Shown here: one piece after another, positions 47,105-58,160 of the stretch
How the letters are laid out: the number at the start of each line of letters is the position of its first letter
How positions within the stretch are numbered: position 1 is the first letter of the stretch
DNA from: Sycobia sp. Sy_11
Taxonomy: Eukaryota > Arthropoda > Insecta > Hymenoptera > Epichrysomallidae
Length of the DNA: 64,000 bases
Direction: 5' to 3'
Assembly (NCBI GenBank): GCA_018907035.1
Contig: JACCIC010000165.1
Span: 558,001 to 622,000, forward strand
Notes under the pieces: generated by a model
The model's input: only the letters and a program-made list of their open reading frames with translations
What the model was told of the DNA's origin: nothing
Databases searched by the model: none
Position numbers and translations under genes: made by a program

Positions 47105-48840
47105 GAATATTCCAAGAAGGAAATGTGGAGATAACTGTTGTCTCCACGAATTACAGACACTCATCACAGGATGGGCCGTCAGGGTCGACTGGACCTCGAG
47201 TGGTCATAGAACGATCACATTCCACCTTAATGGAGCAGGTACGCCTGCAAGCACAGGCGCTGCAAATCAGGGACGAAAGCTAAAGCGATACTCCACACAG
47301 AAAGCGAACTGGAATACTTTCCGCGCTATACTCGAGGATGAATGGGACAAGATCCCTAAAGACATGCCCGGCTCCAAAATGAAGACTATTGAGAGAGTTC
47401 GCTCATTGACAGATACTGCCGACCATCAGACAGGACCTGGTCAATATATAGAACTCGTGCTTGAGTTTTTCGGTGTTCCCCAATGAGTGGAAGGTCGGCC
47501 AAGTCTTTGCAATCCGAAAGGGTGAAGACAAAGAACCTGAGGATACCGCGTCTTATAGGCCCATTTGCCCATTGCCAGTACTTGGCAATGCCCTTGAAGC
47601 TCTAATACTGAACACACTAAATATGATTATAGAAACCCAGTTATCTCCAATACAGTACGGCTTTAGGAGAGGGCGATCCACTTTAGACGCCATAGTTCAG
47701 TTGCGTAGGTCTGTGAGTGAATCAAGCAGAAAATATCCCTCAGTGATCCGTACTGATCTAAAATCTGTGGAACCTTTTTCTTGATCCTCTTCTTTAGCAG
47801 CTTTCAAGACTAGGGTGTGAAATCATCACGCTCCTTGTGGAGAGAGCCTCGCGTGAAGAGAGGTTAAAAGGATAGGCGAGAATTACATTGAATAAGTGGA
47901 ATCCTGATATCGCCTGAATAATATGATGCTGGCTTCTCAAAAGTGTGGAATGTTGATCTTGAGATGTCATTTCCACCCGGGAGTTCTCCCTCTTATTAAG
48001 ATCGGCAGCTCGAGGGTGAAGAGATTAGAAAGCGTGAGATACCTTGGAATCCACTTCGGCGAACATCTGAAAATCACTAACCATTTGAAAGTAGTGCAAT
48101 CCAAATGTGTGGATTTATTTAACAGGATTGGACGCCTAACAAAATGGGAATGGGGCCTTAAATTTAAGGCGCTTAGTACTATCTATACCGGCTGTAGAAC
48201 AGCAACGCAAGTTGGCAAGTACTCAAAGACACGCACTCATTAGAGTCACCGGTGCGTACAGGACCACCTCGACAGACGCCGTAGCAGTCATAGCGGGAAA
48301 AGTCCCTATCGTGCTAGAATGCAGGCGTAGAGCGGAACTGTACGTTAACCGTAAAAATGGAGCATCACCTGATGACTAATGTCATGCCACGCGAGTGATA
48401 CTAGAAAGATATCTCGATGACTGGCAGGAAATCTGGGATAACTCGACAAAAGGTAGGCTGACACATTCTTACCTATCTAGTGTCAGAGATAGGTTGGAGG
48501 CAGTCTGGATCAGGCCATGGCTATGGCTAATCCAATTCCTCACTGGGCATGGTGTCCTTGGGTCATATCTCTCTCGCTTTCATCTGAGAGAGAACGATAC
48601 ATGCTCATGTGGGGAGGCAAACACATCAGAGCACGATCTGGCAGTCTTCCGCAAATACGAGGAAGTTAGGATCAGGTTTCAAAGGGAAAACAACACCTTT
48701 ATTGAGGTATGACCTCTATTGAGCCAGGTGACGTATACAGCGCTTGAAAAACTAGTCAAGGAACTCCTTCAAACCAAGGAGTCGATAGAAGCAATTGAAA
48801 ATCTGCTAGAAGCAGAAGTAACAGAACCTGAGTAAGTAGG
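47105..48840 (+). pseudogene. R1-type non-LTR retrotransposon (LINE) remnant
   Basis: The endonuclease end (WAVRVDWTSSGHRTITFHLN, where the conserved DHR is GHR) is followed by the pre-RT region. Reverse transcriptase then follows from about 47480: FPNEWKVGQV, ASYRPICPLPVLG, LSPIQYGFRRGRSTLDAI. The central RT segment with the YADD site is deleted after 47784. Downstream frames carry RVKRLESVRYLGIHFG and, at 48395-48712, a C-terminal HGVLGSYLSRF...CSCG...SEH zinc motif. Frames shift several times. Family assignment to the R1 clade rests on these motifs. Confidence 0.8.
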
Positions 48841-48884
48841 TAGGGATCTGACAGTTGGAAAAGGTAATATATTAAAACTCTGAT

Positions 48885-48950
48885 CATATACACTGGTAAA
48901 TATATACGCTGGCAATCATATACACTGGCAATTATATACGCTGGCAAATA
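48885..48950. repeat. short minisatellite, ~17-bp unit
   Basis: Four units of ATATACACTGGCAAT / ATATACGCTGGCAAT directly downstream of the LINE coding remnant, in what may be its 3' untranslated region. Confidence 0.8.
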
Positions 48951-49730
48951 AACTATAGAAATATCTATTTATTTCTACATGTAGACCGGCACTATACACT
49001 GGTCTACAAACGAGTCAAATAAGAAACCGCAATAAAACTAAACCAGCCTTTACACAGATTCTAAATCTAGTCTGAAAATACATGATGCAATAAACAGTGG
49101 CTCGGAACCCACTATAAACTGTAGGTCCTCCACAAAAGTCACAATGATGTACAGATCTGCAACTAAAAGAAAAATTCAGCAAAAATGAAAAGTTTTAGAG
49201 CAAAACCGGCCGACAAACTGAAACTAGGTGCGGCCGGGAATATTTATGTGTAACAAAGCGTAACTGAGCATCATGAATTTTTTTTAATATGATGCGCATA
49301 GATTATAATAAATGCTTATGTGGGGATACAAGCAAAGTGACCGGAATAAATAGATCAATCATCGGTTTCAATAGATAAATGTCTGAAAGAATTGATCAAG
49401 GAATCCCCAAAGAATTAACGAAAAAGAAAACTTTTGCGTCCCGAGTTACTGGTTTTAATTACTACGGAATACCTCTATTCAAATGCAGAGATGCAACCAA
49501 ATGGATCATCGATTTGTTGGAAATATAGTGAGGGAGAAAATGTTCCTTTGACTAAGGCTCTCAGAATATAGTTCCCGTTACATTAAGAAGATTCACGTAA
49601 AATATAGTGTGGACAAAGAACTGAATATATCATGAGGTGAACTTAGTTTCCAACCATCTTTTATCGGAAAAACGACATTTATGGTAGAAAATGAATACAC
49701 GATAGCTTAAAATGGACATAGACATGGATA
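48951..49730. other. LINE 3' flank, no gene
   Basis: No coding frame. At 49632 GAGGTGAACTTAGTTTCCAA resembles the terminal repeat of the mariner at 50196, as an isolated end. Confidence 0.35.
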
Positions 49731-50057
49731 TACAGATGGTGAGCCATTTCAAAACCATGATGGTAATAGTTTTTTGCGCACTACCAGTCTCTGTTTTACC
49801 CTTGACATACCGATGGGAATTACAGTTTTTCACTAACTGCACTTCAGCATGTAATATATTTATTTTCTGAAGTGCAGTAAGTAAAAAACTGTATTTCTTT
49901 AGTAAAAATATTTCAGCATTACTTGCTGAAGTGCAGTTAATAATAAACTGTAATTCCCGTCGGTATGTGAAAAGGAAAAACTCTTAGTGTGCAAAACTGG
50001 TCTGGCAGTGTGAAAAAACTATTATCATCGTGGTTCGAAATGGTTGTGCCATCTGTA
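49731..50057. mobile_element. foldback MITE, 327 bp
   Basis: Arms begin TACAGATGGTGAGCCATTTC and end GAAATGGTTGTGCCATCTGTA. The inverted similarity continues inward (AACCATGATGGTAATAG with CTATTATCATCGTGGTT; CTGAAGTGCAG with CTGCACTTCAG), so almost the whole unit can fold on itself. No coding capacity. Superfamily not assigned. Confidence 0.75.
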
Positions 50058-50195
50058 TGTCGGGATAGTAACTCATCGTGTGACACTTTTTGTCTCTCAG
50101 AGTCCCATAATTAATAAGCACTATAATAATTACGTTAACCTTTAACGATTAAAATATACTATATCTCATAAAAGACAATATGATAATATATTATT

Positions 50196-50830
50196 AGGAG
50201 GCGAACTTAGTTTCCGACCTTTTTTCACGGAAAAATGACATTTATGATGGAAATGGATACATGTTAGCCTAATCAAAATATTTGCCGTCATTTTCTTTTG
50301 CTTTCTACTTTTACCCATCTTTCTGACAATATGGTGATATCGTGGCAAAAGAACGAAGGCGGTTTCGAGCCGGTCCAATCATCCACAAATTCTCGCACTT
50401 TCAACATATCGGAAGTGTGTATCAACGAGGTCGTGCTGTATTGATCTGAATAGATGGTAATCGCAAAGCGCTATGTTTAGCGAGTACGGTGCGTGCGGCA
50501 ACACTTCCCATGCAAGACGAATGACTTTGCGCCTATTGCTCGCGATTGCTGATCTATGTTCGATCAATTTCTGTTACAAATCATTCAGTTGGCATTTGTA
50601 TACCTCGACAGTAACGGTTTCTTTATAAATCTTTCCTATCGTATGTAAACGTTTACCAACTGCTCTGTCACTGACTCCTAACTTATTAGCGAGTTCTTTC
50701 TGCATTTTAACTGACATTTCGTCCAATAATGCTTGCAATTCACTATCTTCAAACTTTTTCTGTTGTCCAGAACCAGTATCTTATTTTCTAAGCCGCTAAA
50801 AACATTCTTTATATATTGTAAGCGATGGAG
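50196..50830 (-). pseudogene. mariner remnant, minus strand
   Basis: The terminus at 50199 (GAGGCGAACTTAGTTTCCGA) is followed, antisense, by transposase blocks out of order with the full gene. One is VLPHAPYSLNIALCDYHLFRS (third catalytic region; the SPD is SLN), then RKVIRLAW. Further right is the HTH part with ELQALLDEMSVKMQKELANK-type sequence. The middle of the gene, with the first catalytic Asp, is deleted. The right end is cut off near 50830. Confidence 0.6.
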
Positions 50831-50950
50831 CTTGTTAGCCATAATTCCCAATATTTCAATAAACGAAATATTTTGATATAATTTTGATTCAGCTGGTTAC
50901 CTGCAAAATCCATCCGTTTCCAAAATCCTACACTTATATATAGAAATTTC

Positions 50951-50956
<6 letters not shown>

Positions 50957-51003
<47 letters not shown>
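50957..51003. repeat. (TA)n at the outer edge of the left inverted arm
   Basis: Mirrors the (TA)n at 58386-58421 at the other outer edge. Confidence 0.95.
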
Positions 51004-51004
<1 letters not shown>

Positions 51005-51040
51005 CCATATTTAATTACTATTGTTATTAATATTACTCTC

Positions 51041-51101
51041 AATTGAATTGTACTTTTGTCGACTGCCCATATACAAATCTTACAGTCCAATCAATTCAAT
51101 C

Positions 51102-51133
<32 letters not shown>

Positions 51134-51213
51134 GATTGAATTGATTGGACTGTAAGACCAATAAAAAAATATTTATTAATTTGTATATGAGCAGTCCACA
51201 AAAGTACAATTCA
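51041..51213. repeat. PLE 5' inverted repeat with a T29 spacer
   Basis: Left arm 51041-51104 (AATTGAATTGTACTTTTGTC ... CCAATCAATTCAATCCAA). A T tract spans 51105-51133. The right arm 51134-51213 is its reverse complement except for 25 extra bases that are the PLE 3' terminus (AGACCAATAAAAAAATATTT...). Confidence 0.9.
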
Positions 51214-51255
51214 ATTGTTTTAAAAGGGGGTATGTCATGATTAAGGGGGTATGTC

Positions 51256-53763
51256 ATGATTTATTATAGAGAAATTTATTGTAAATATGGTAGTACTATT
51301 AAAGATTATTGTTCAAAATGGATTAAAATGAATTTAAAAGTTGTAATTCTTAAAGAAAAACTTACATTCCTTATTAGATGCAAGAAATCAAATATATTGC
51401 CGGTACACATTAATAATAGATTTCATGATGAATATTTTTTGCAGGTTTATAGTAATAATGTTTGTTATGATCTAAAGAAGAATATTTTCTTTTTCAAAAA
51501 TAAATTACTTAATTTAGAAATTAGAGATTTACATATTCAGATTCATTCCTTAAATAGATATTTATTAAAGATTAAACATTATTCATATCAAAATATAGAA
51601 AGAAATGAATTACATGAATTTTTTCTTGGTCAAAGCAAACATTTTATTAAGACAAAATATATTAATAGAAAAACATTAAAAAGGAAATTTGAATGTTTAA
51701 GAAATAAAACGCAATTTCAAAGCTATCAAATTAACAATGCAAACAATAAAAATTGGTTTAAGAATCTAACTGACAGGGAGATACCAAATGAAGTAATAAA
51801 CATCATGTCTAAAGGTGCCAAACATGGAATATTATATTGTAAAAATAATCTCTCGATCAAAGAAATCATCGCGGAAGTTGAAAGTAATCTTTTTGGTTTA
51901 AATAATGAAGTAAATAAGGAATGTAGGGCATCTTTAGTTAATGTCATTAGTAATTTTAAAAGAGAAAATAAATTTGATAATTTTTTAAATAGTAATTTTA
52001 TACATGATTTAATTACCGCGTAGAATTTTTTGAAAAATAACCCTAATATAATCTTCCAAAAGGCCGACAAAGGTAATGTAACTGTAGCTTCCAATAAAAT
52101 TGATTACATAAATTGTATAAATAATATATTAAATGATGATAGTACTTATTTGAAGATTGGTAATCCACATATCATTAAGCTGCAAAATAAATTGAAAGAA
52201 TTATTAAATAATTGGAAAAGAAATGAATATATAAATGATACTACATATAAGATTTAAAATGTGAAAATGGAACTGTAGCAAAATGTTATGGGCTTCCCAA
52301 GATTCATAAAGAAAATCTGACATTTAGAATAATAATATCTTCCATAGGTTTCCCAACTTATAATATTGCTAGATTTTTGTCTAATATATTGGTTAAGATA
52401 GTTGGAAGAACTAGTTCTTACATTAAGGATAGTTGGTGTTTTTACAATGAAATGAAAGATATTGTTATTCCGAAAAACTACAAGATGATTTCATTGGATG
52501 TAGTATCGTTGTTTACAAATGTACCTTTAGAGTTGTTAAATGATATTATACAGGAAAAGTGGAATGAAATTAATTTGCATACAAAATTGACAATGAATGA
52601 ATTTATTAAAGCAATTAATTTGGTTTTTAATAACACAATTTTTTCATTTGATAATAAATTTTATGAACAAAAATACGGATGTCCAATGGGGTCGCCTTTG
52701 TCACCGGTTATAGCTAATTTAGTTATGGAAAAGTTGGAAAGTATAGCCTTGTCAAAATTGCTTTTTGAACCAATGATATTTAAGAGATATGTTGATGATA
52801 TCTTTACAATTGTTCCGGAAGTTTTTGTGGATGAAATGATGGATGTTTTCAATTCTGTACATGACAGAATTAAATATATAAGGGAGGTTGAAGTTAATAG
52901 TCAGTTAAGTTTTCTGGACATTAATGTAATTAGATGTAGTCATAATAAGGTAAAACTTAATTGGTACAGAAAGCCTACTTGGTCAGGTAGGTTTTTGGAT
53001 TTTAATTCACACCACCAATTCGGAAACAAAATTGGAGCATTGAAAGGTGTCATTGACAGAGCAATTAAATTGTCACATAAAGATTTTAGACAAAATAATT
53101 TACAGATAGTAAGAGAGACTTTCATTAATAATGGCTATCCAATTCAATTTATTAATAGATTAATTGCTGAGAGATTGTTTGACATTTATAATACCGAAAA
53201 TAGACATAGTGCAGGAATTGATGTTAACGGAGGCAAAATTATTGTCTTACCATATGTTCGAAATGTATATTAATATATATCTGAAATATATCTGAATAAT
53301 AAAAAGAAAAAAAGAAGTAAATATATCTGAAAGAATAAAAAGAAATTTTCGGAAATATAACATTCAAATTTTCTATAAAAATAGCAATAATTTGAGTAGA
53401 TTGTTTAATAATTGCAAAGATAAGGATGATTTATGCTTAAAATCAGGAGTTGTTTACAAGATTTATTGCATGGATTGTGATAAATATTATATTGGACAAA
53501 CAGGTAGATATTTAAAAAAGAGAATTTATGAGCATAAATATAGTTTACGTAGCTCACATATTACTTCTGGTTTAAAAGAGCATTGTTTAAAGTTATTACA
53601 TTCTTTTGATTTTGTGAATGTGGATATTTTGGAACATGGTATTAATAATAAGTATAAACGGGAGAGTCTTGAAAGTATTCACATTTCCAGGAATCGAAAT
53701 AATGTGAATTTAATGTTAGAGTCTGGTAGATTGGACAGTGTTTATCATTCCTTATTAAATTGA
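51256..53763 (+). pseudogene. Penelope polyprotein: reverse transcriptase + GIY-YIG endonuclease
   Basis: The N-terminal basic part (51256-52023) ends in a single TAG. The next segment has FQKADKGNVTV. A one-base loss in an A/T run near 52256 shifts frame. RT follows at 52377-53273: MISLDVVSLFTNVP (motif A Asp), YGCPMGSPLSPVIANL (motif B), KRYVDDIF (active site) and QLSFLDIN. A short local duplication around 53270-53345 breaks the link to the endonuclease at 53392-53763: GVVYKIYC, DKYYIGQTGRYLKKRIYEHK, then a Glu-containing ESLESIHISRN. It makes target-primed cDNA; the GIY-YIG domain nicks the target. Only three lesions, so this is a young copy. Confidence 0.9.
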
Positions 53764-53864
53764 TTGGTTTTGGACAATTTGTGTAGAGGGGGAATTCATA
53801 TTTAATTTACTAAATTTGGTGGTGGGGATGGGTATATATAGATTAGAATATAAGGTTTAGATTA

Positions 53865-53904
53865 GTCCCTGATGAGGAGCCGTAGCGAGCTCGAAACGTT
53901 GGAC
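53865..53904 (+). ncRNA. minimal hammerhead ribozyme motif, PLE copy 1
   Basis: Stem I GTCC (53865-53868) pairs with GGAC (53901-53904). The core is CTGATGA and GAAAC. Stem II is GAGC (53877-53880) with GCTC (53889-53892). ACGT after the core is self-complementary and would form stem III between two molecules, leaving T as the cleavage-site base just before GGAC. This matches the minimal, dimer-acting hammerheads associated with Penelope-like elements. One unpaired G precedes stem II. Confidence 0.65.
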
Positions 53905-53918
53905 AAGTCTTCAATTAG

Positions 53919-53990
53919 GTAAGGGTGTTGGGGACAGTCAGACTGCACTTTACTAACAAAGAATTTTTTCAGCTAATATTTTATTTTCAG
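53919..53990 (+). other. intron in the PLE 3' region
   Basis: Donor GGTAAGGG, perfect branch-site TACTAAC (53951-53957), pyrimidine tracts and acceptors TTTTTTCAG (ends 53972) or TTTTATTTTCAG (ends 53990). Same layout in the other copies (1949-2021; 54741-54812). It lies 15 bases after the hammerhead motif. Penelope elements are known to carry a small intron in this position. Confidence 0.6.
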
Positions 53991-54244
53991 ATTAGTTTAC
54001 GGGGGTGAATGTAAACAAGGACAGTCTGACTGTCATTATAATTTTAATTTAATTTTCAATTTAATTTTTATTTTTAATTTTTATTTTTTTATTTTATTTT
54101 TATTATTTTTTATTTTTATTTCTTATTTTTTATTTTTATTATTATTTTTATTTTTTATTTTTATTTTTATTTTATTTTTATTTTTATTTTATTTTATTTT
54201 TGGATGGAATTGATTGGACTGTAAGACCAATAAAAAAAAAAATA

Positions 54245-54545
54245 TTTATTAATTTCTACTTTTTTTATCCAATTTCTTTCCGATTGAAATTATTAAATAT
54301 AATAAATTAACTTTCTTCCTTTCTTCGTAAGGTGGCGCTCTTGTTGCTCTGTCTCGCCGTTAGACTTATAAATTCACCTCTCTCACACCCTGTGTCAACG
54401 GAGACGCGCGTTAATTGATCGCGGGTGCGTATTATGTAGGGTTAGAGTAACAATTGTTATAATTTTATTAAATTAAATAAAAATTTAAATTATTTTATTG
54501 ATTAATAAAATAAATCTACTTTTGATTTTATTTTACTTATATAGT
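54245..54545. other. LTR-derived segment between the two PLE 3' regions
   Basis: CGTAAGGTGGCGCTCTTG, CACCCTGTGTCAACGGAGAC and GCGCGTTA match the LTR candidate at 16890-17015 in order. There is no PLE similarity. It was either carried by the PLE as a transduced fragment or inserted between two PLE ends. Confidence 0.5.
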
Positions 54546-54686
54546 AGAATTAGATTGGACAGTGTTTATCATTCCTTATTAAATTGATTGGTTTCGGACA
54601 ATTTGTGTAGAGGGGGAATTTATATTTAATTTACGAAATTTGGTGGTGGGGATGAGTATATAGATTAGAATATAAGGTTTAGATTA

Positions 54687-54726
54687 GTCCCTGATGAGGA
54701 GCCGTAGCGAGCTCGAAACGTTGGAC
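54687..54726 (+). ncRNA. minimal hammerhead ribozyme motif, PLE copy 2
   Basis: Identical in all core and stem positions to 53865-53904: GTCC, CTGATGA (54691-54697), GAGC/GCTC, GAAACGTT, GGAC. It belongs to the second 3' region, which starts in the last codons of the endonuclease ORF. Confidence 0.65.
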
Positions 54727-55261
54727 AAGTCTTCAATTAGGTAAGGGTGTTGGGGACAGTCAGACTGCACTTTACTAACAAAGAATTTTTTCAGCTAATA
54801 TTTTATTTTCAGATTAGTCTACGGGGGTGAATGTAAACAAGGACAGTCTGACTGTCATTAAAATTTTAATTTAATTTTTAATTTAATTTTAATTTAATTT
54901 TTAATTTAATTTTTATTTTTAATTTTTATTTATTTTATATTTTTTATTTTTTTTTAATTTTTTATTTTTTTTTATTTTTTTATTATTTTTTATTTTTTTA
55001 TTTTCTTTTTTTTTGGATTGAATTGATTGGACTGTAAGACCAATAAAAAAATATTTATTAATTAATATTACTCTCGTTATTGACAAATCGTGTTTTTGTT
55101 TGTACGCGATAACCGAAAAAACTACTGAACAAATGGTTCTGAAATTTGACATATAGATTCTATATTATCTTGGGAAGGACATAGACTATGTTTTTTCTTG
55201 AAAATCATTTTACTTTTAACAATAAAGTAAGTTAACAGATTTTTTGGTCAGTTTCACCAGC

Positions 55262-55276
55262 GGCCACTAGGTGGCG
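55262..55276 (+). promoter_or_regulatory. CTCF-like motif (copy B)
   Basis: GGCCACTAGGTGGCG, identical to the motif in copies A and C. Sequence match only. Confidence 0.35.
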
Positions 55277-55483
55277 TCTTGAATCACGAACATCAACTCA
55301 ATGTAGTCGGCTTAAAGAATTCATACGTGAATGTTCATATCCAACTTCGGGATTCGTATCCCAAAGAAGCCGTGACGTTAGTCGGTATTACCTTTTTTGT
55401 TCTTCAGGTTAACCTGACACTACTCTCACATCTTATGAATATCTTTTGATTTTTGTAAATTTTATTTTCTCTTACGTGAGAAA

Positions 55484-55553
<70 letters not shown>

Positions 55554-56044
55554 CTCTCTGTCATCTTTTTTCTCCTTCTCTTATAAAATGGTTCTGTATG
55601 CCAAATCATACTGAATATAATTAGTGACGACAATTAGATTTTTGTTTTTATACATTATATTAACTTCAGAATTGTGACAAGAGTCTTTTTTTCAGTTTGA
55701 ACAAAAGAAATGATTGCAAAATAGGGGTTCTTTTACCAACACCTTTGAAACTATATATAATATATCGTCACTTCTGCATAAAAAGGAAATATCAATCGTC
55801 TGGTTAAAAAATATGCTATTCGCCATACCACTTTGCTTGAATTTCAGTTCGCATCACCACGAAAATATTGACGGTATTTAATTGAAAAAAACAAAAATAT
55901 ACGCAATATGTAATATATATTGTATGTATATTATATTGTACATATTATATATACATATTTTAAATACGGTTTCTACTGAGAAATATTCTATTGACGTATA
56001 CGGGCGGTCGATTATATTACGATATCCCGTTGCCTCAAGAGATT

Positions 56045-56640
56045 TTTATAAAAAGTTATGTGTTTGGATGATAGAATGCGATGTCCAGGTGTCTCTAGGC
56101 GATTTCTACGGGGAATATTATATTTACTTGATAGAAAACGACGTCCAGATATAAGGAACTCAACTTCTATGTGAAGATTCATGTTGAGACGGTATTCTTT
56201 CCGAACGACTTCTACGGGGAGTATCGTGTTTAGTCGTTAAGAAGCCATGATAGCTTTCCCGGGTCGACTTCTACTGGGACTATCATGTTTAGTTGGTAGG
56301 AAACGATGTTCACGTATGTCGGGTCAACTTCTACGGGGAGTTTCGTGTTCGGACGGTAGAAGATGATATCCAGGTATGTTGGGACAAATTCTACGGGGAG
56401 TTTCGTGTTCGAATGATAGAATGCGATTTCCAGATGATTTGGAACGACTTCTACGGGGAGTATAATGTATAGTAGGAAACGATGTCCAGGTATCGCATTA
56501 CGACTTCTATAAAGAGATTAATATTTTATCATTCAAACACGCACACTCCTAGTAAGTGTCGTCCCGGGATAACTGGAAATAGTATTCTACCTCCCCAATA
56601 CAAAACTCTCTATAACAGTCGTCCCGAGACACTTGCACAT
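56045..56640. repeat. 60-bp minisatellite (copy B)
   Basis: About nine to ten units with ACTTCTACGGGGAGT at ~60-bp spacing (for example near 56210, 56328, 56388, 56447). In one frame units translate as NFYGEFRVR.VE.DIQV and DFYGEY. Single-base slips separate some units. Confidence 0.88.
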
Positions 56641-56701
56641 CTTTTTCTACCGCTCGAACTCGAAAGTACAATTTTTTCCATTGAAGCCGTATTTAATATG
56701 C

Positions 56702-56764
<63 letters not shown>

Positions 56765-56995
56765 CATAGATTTATATATATAGTGTAAAATGGTCGGCAA
56801 AATATTAACTTTTTGAAGTGGATGCTACATTGAAGCAGCTTTTTATACAGAAGCGACGATAGGTAAATTACGGTCAATTATTTATAGAAATATAGATTTG
56901 TATGTATAAGAGTACTTTTTACTTAGATATTATTGAATTGTTTATGAAATCGGTTAAATTATTATCTCGGGCGAAGCCGAGACGGGGGATGCTAG

Positions 56996-57046
<51 letters not shown>

Positions 57047-57059
57047 ACGCATATTAAAT

Positions 57060-57680
57060 ACGGCTTCGATAGTGAAAATTGTATTTTCGAGTTCGAGCGG
57101 TAGAAAAAGATGCGCAAGTGTTTCGAGACGACGTTTACAGAGAGTATCATGTTCGGACTATAGGAAATGTCTCGGGACGACTGATATGGAGGGTTTCGTG
57201 TCGGAGAGGTAGAATATAATGTCCAGGTATCCCGGGACGACTCTTACTGGGAGTGTCCGTGTTCGAATGATAGAAAATTAATCTCTTCATAAAAGTCGTA
57301 CTGACATACCTAGACATTTTTTCCTAGCAACTATATACGATAGACCCAGTAGAAGTCCTTCCAGATAATCTGGAAATCGCATCTATCATCCAAACACGAA
57401 ACCACCCGTAGAAATTGTCCCGACATATCTGTACATCGTTTCGTACCAACTAAACACGATAGTCTCAGTAGAAGTCGTCCCAACATACCTGAACATCGCT
57501 TCCTAACAACTACACAGAATACTCTCCGTAGAAGTCGTTCGGAAAGAGTACCGTCTCAACACGAATCTTTCCATAGAAGTTGATTTCTTCATACCTGGAC
57601 GTAGTTTTCTATCAGCTAAATACAATATTTCCCATAGAAATCGCTCAGAGACACAAATGGCTATATAAATTGTCTTGAGG
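57060..57680. repeat. 60-bp minisatellite (copy C)
   Basis: Same unit as in copies A and B (GTAGAAGTCGTCC... every ~60 bp), with more length variation. Confidence 0.85.
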
Positions 57681-57918
57681 AAACCGGAAAAATATAATTT
57701 GTCGTCACAAACTATATTCAGTATGATTGGGCATACAGAAGCATTTTATAAGAGAAGGAGAAAGAAAGACAGAGAGGCGGAAAGAGAGAAGAGAGATAGA
57801 AAGAGAGAGATAGAATTAGAATTAGAATGGTATTTATTAGAGCCTAAGGACTCGTGGTCCTTCATAGGCCACGAGTTTCTTTTTCTTTTCGAGTTTCTTT
57901 TCTCTCTCTCCCTCTCAT

Positions 57919-57949
<31 letters not shown>

Positions 57950-58145
57950 TTTTATCACGTAAGAGAAAATAAAATTTACAAAAACCAAAGAAATACATAA
58001 GGTGTGAGAGTAGTGTCAGATTAAACTAAAGAATAAAAAAGGATTTAGGATACGAATCCTAAAGTTGGATATGAACATTCGTTTGAGCTGGCCTGGTGTT
58101 AATATTTTAAGCGGACTACTTTGAGTTAATGCTTGTGATTCAAAA

Positions 58146-58160
58146 CGCCACCTAGTGGCC
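58146..58160 (-). promoter_or_regulatory. CTCF-like motif (copy C)
   Basis: Minus-strand GGCCACTAGGTGGCG, unchanged although flanking bases differ from copies A and B. Confidence 0.35.

Larger units (their letters stand above)
51041..55060 (+). mobile_element. Penelope-like retroelement, almost complete
   Basis: Inserted with a 13-15 bp target duplication (ATTAATATTACTCTC at 51026-51040 and 55061-55075) into a Helitron-like repeat. It comprises a 5' inverted-repeat hairpin (51041-51213), one long ORF (51256-53763, broken), a 3' region with hammerhead motif, intron and palindrome (53764-54244), a ~300-bp LTR-like insert (54245-54545) and a second copy of the 3' region (54546-55060). The double 3' region recalls the pseudo-LTRs of this class. 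Confidence 0.9.
55061..56995 (+). mobile_element. Helitron-like non-autonomous repeat, copy B
   Basis: Plus-strand copy ending in the hairpin TCTCGG-GCGAAG-CCGAGA (56965-56982), nine bases, and CTAG (56992-56995) before T. From its other end it carries TTGTTTGTACGCGATAACCG (55099 on), the CTCF-like motif, a long (CT)n tract (about 55489-55550), the 60-bp array and a TA tract. Its outer end continues at 51003-51040, left of the PLE insertion. No coding gene for Rep/helicase. Confidence 0.62.

Noticed and set aside
53392..53763. GIY-YIG ORF as a free homing endonuclease
   Set aside because: It is the C-terminal domain of the Penelope polyprotein, linked to the RT by a frame broken only by a small local duplication.
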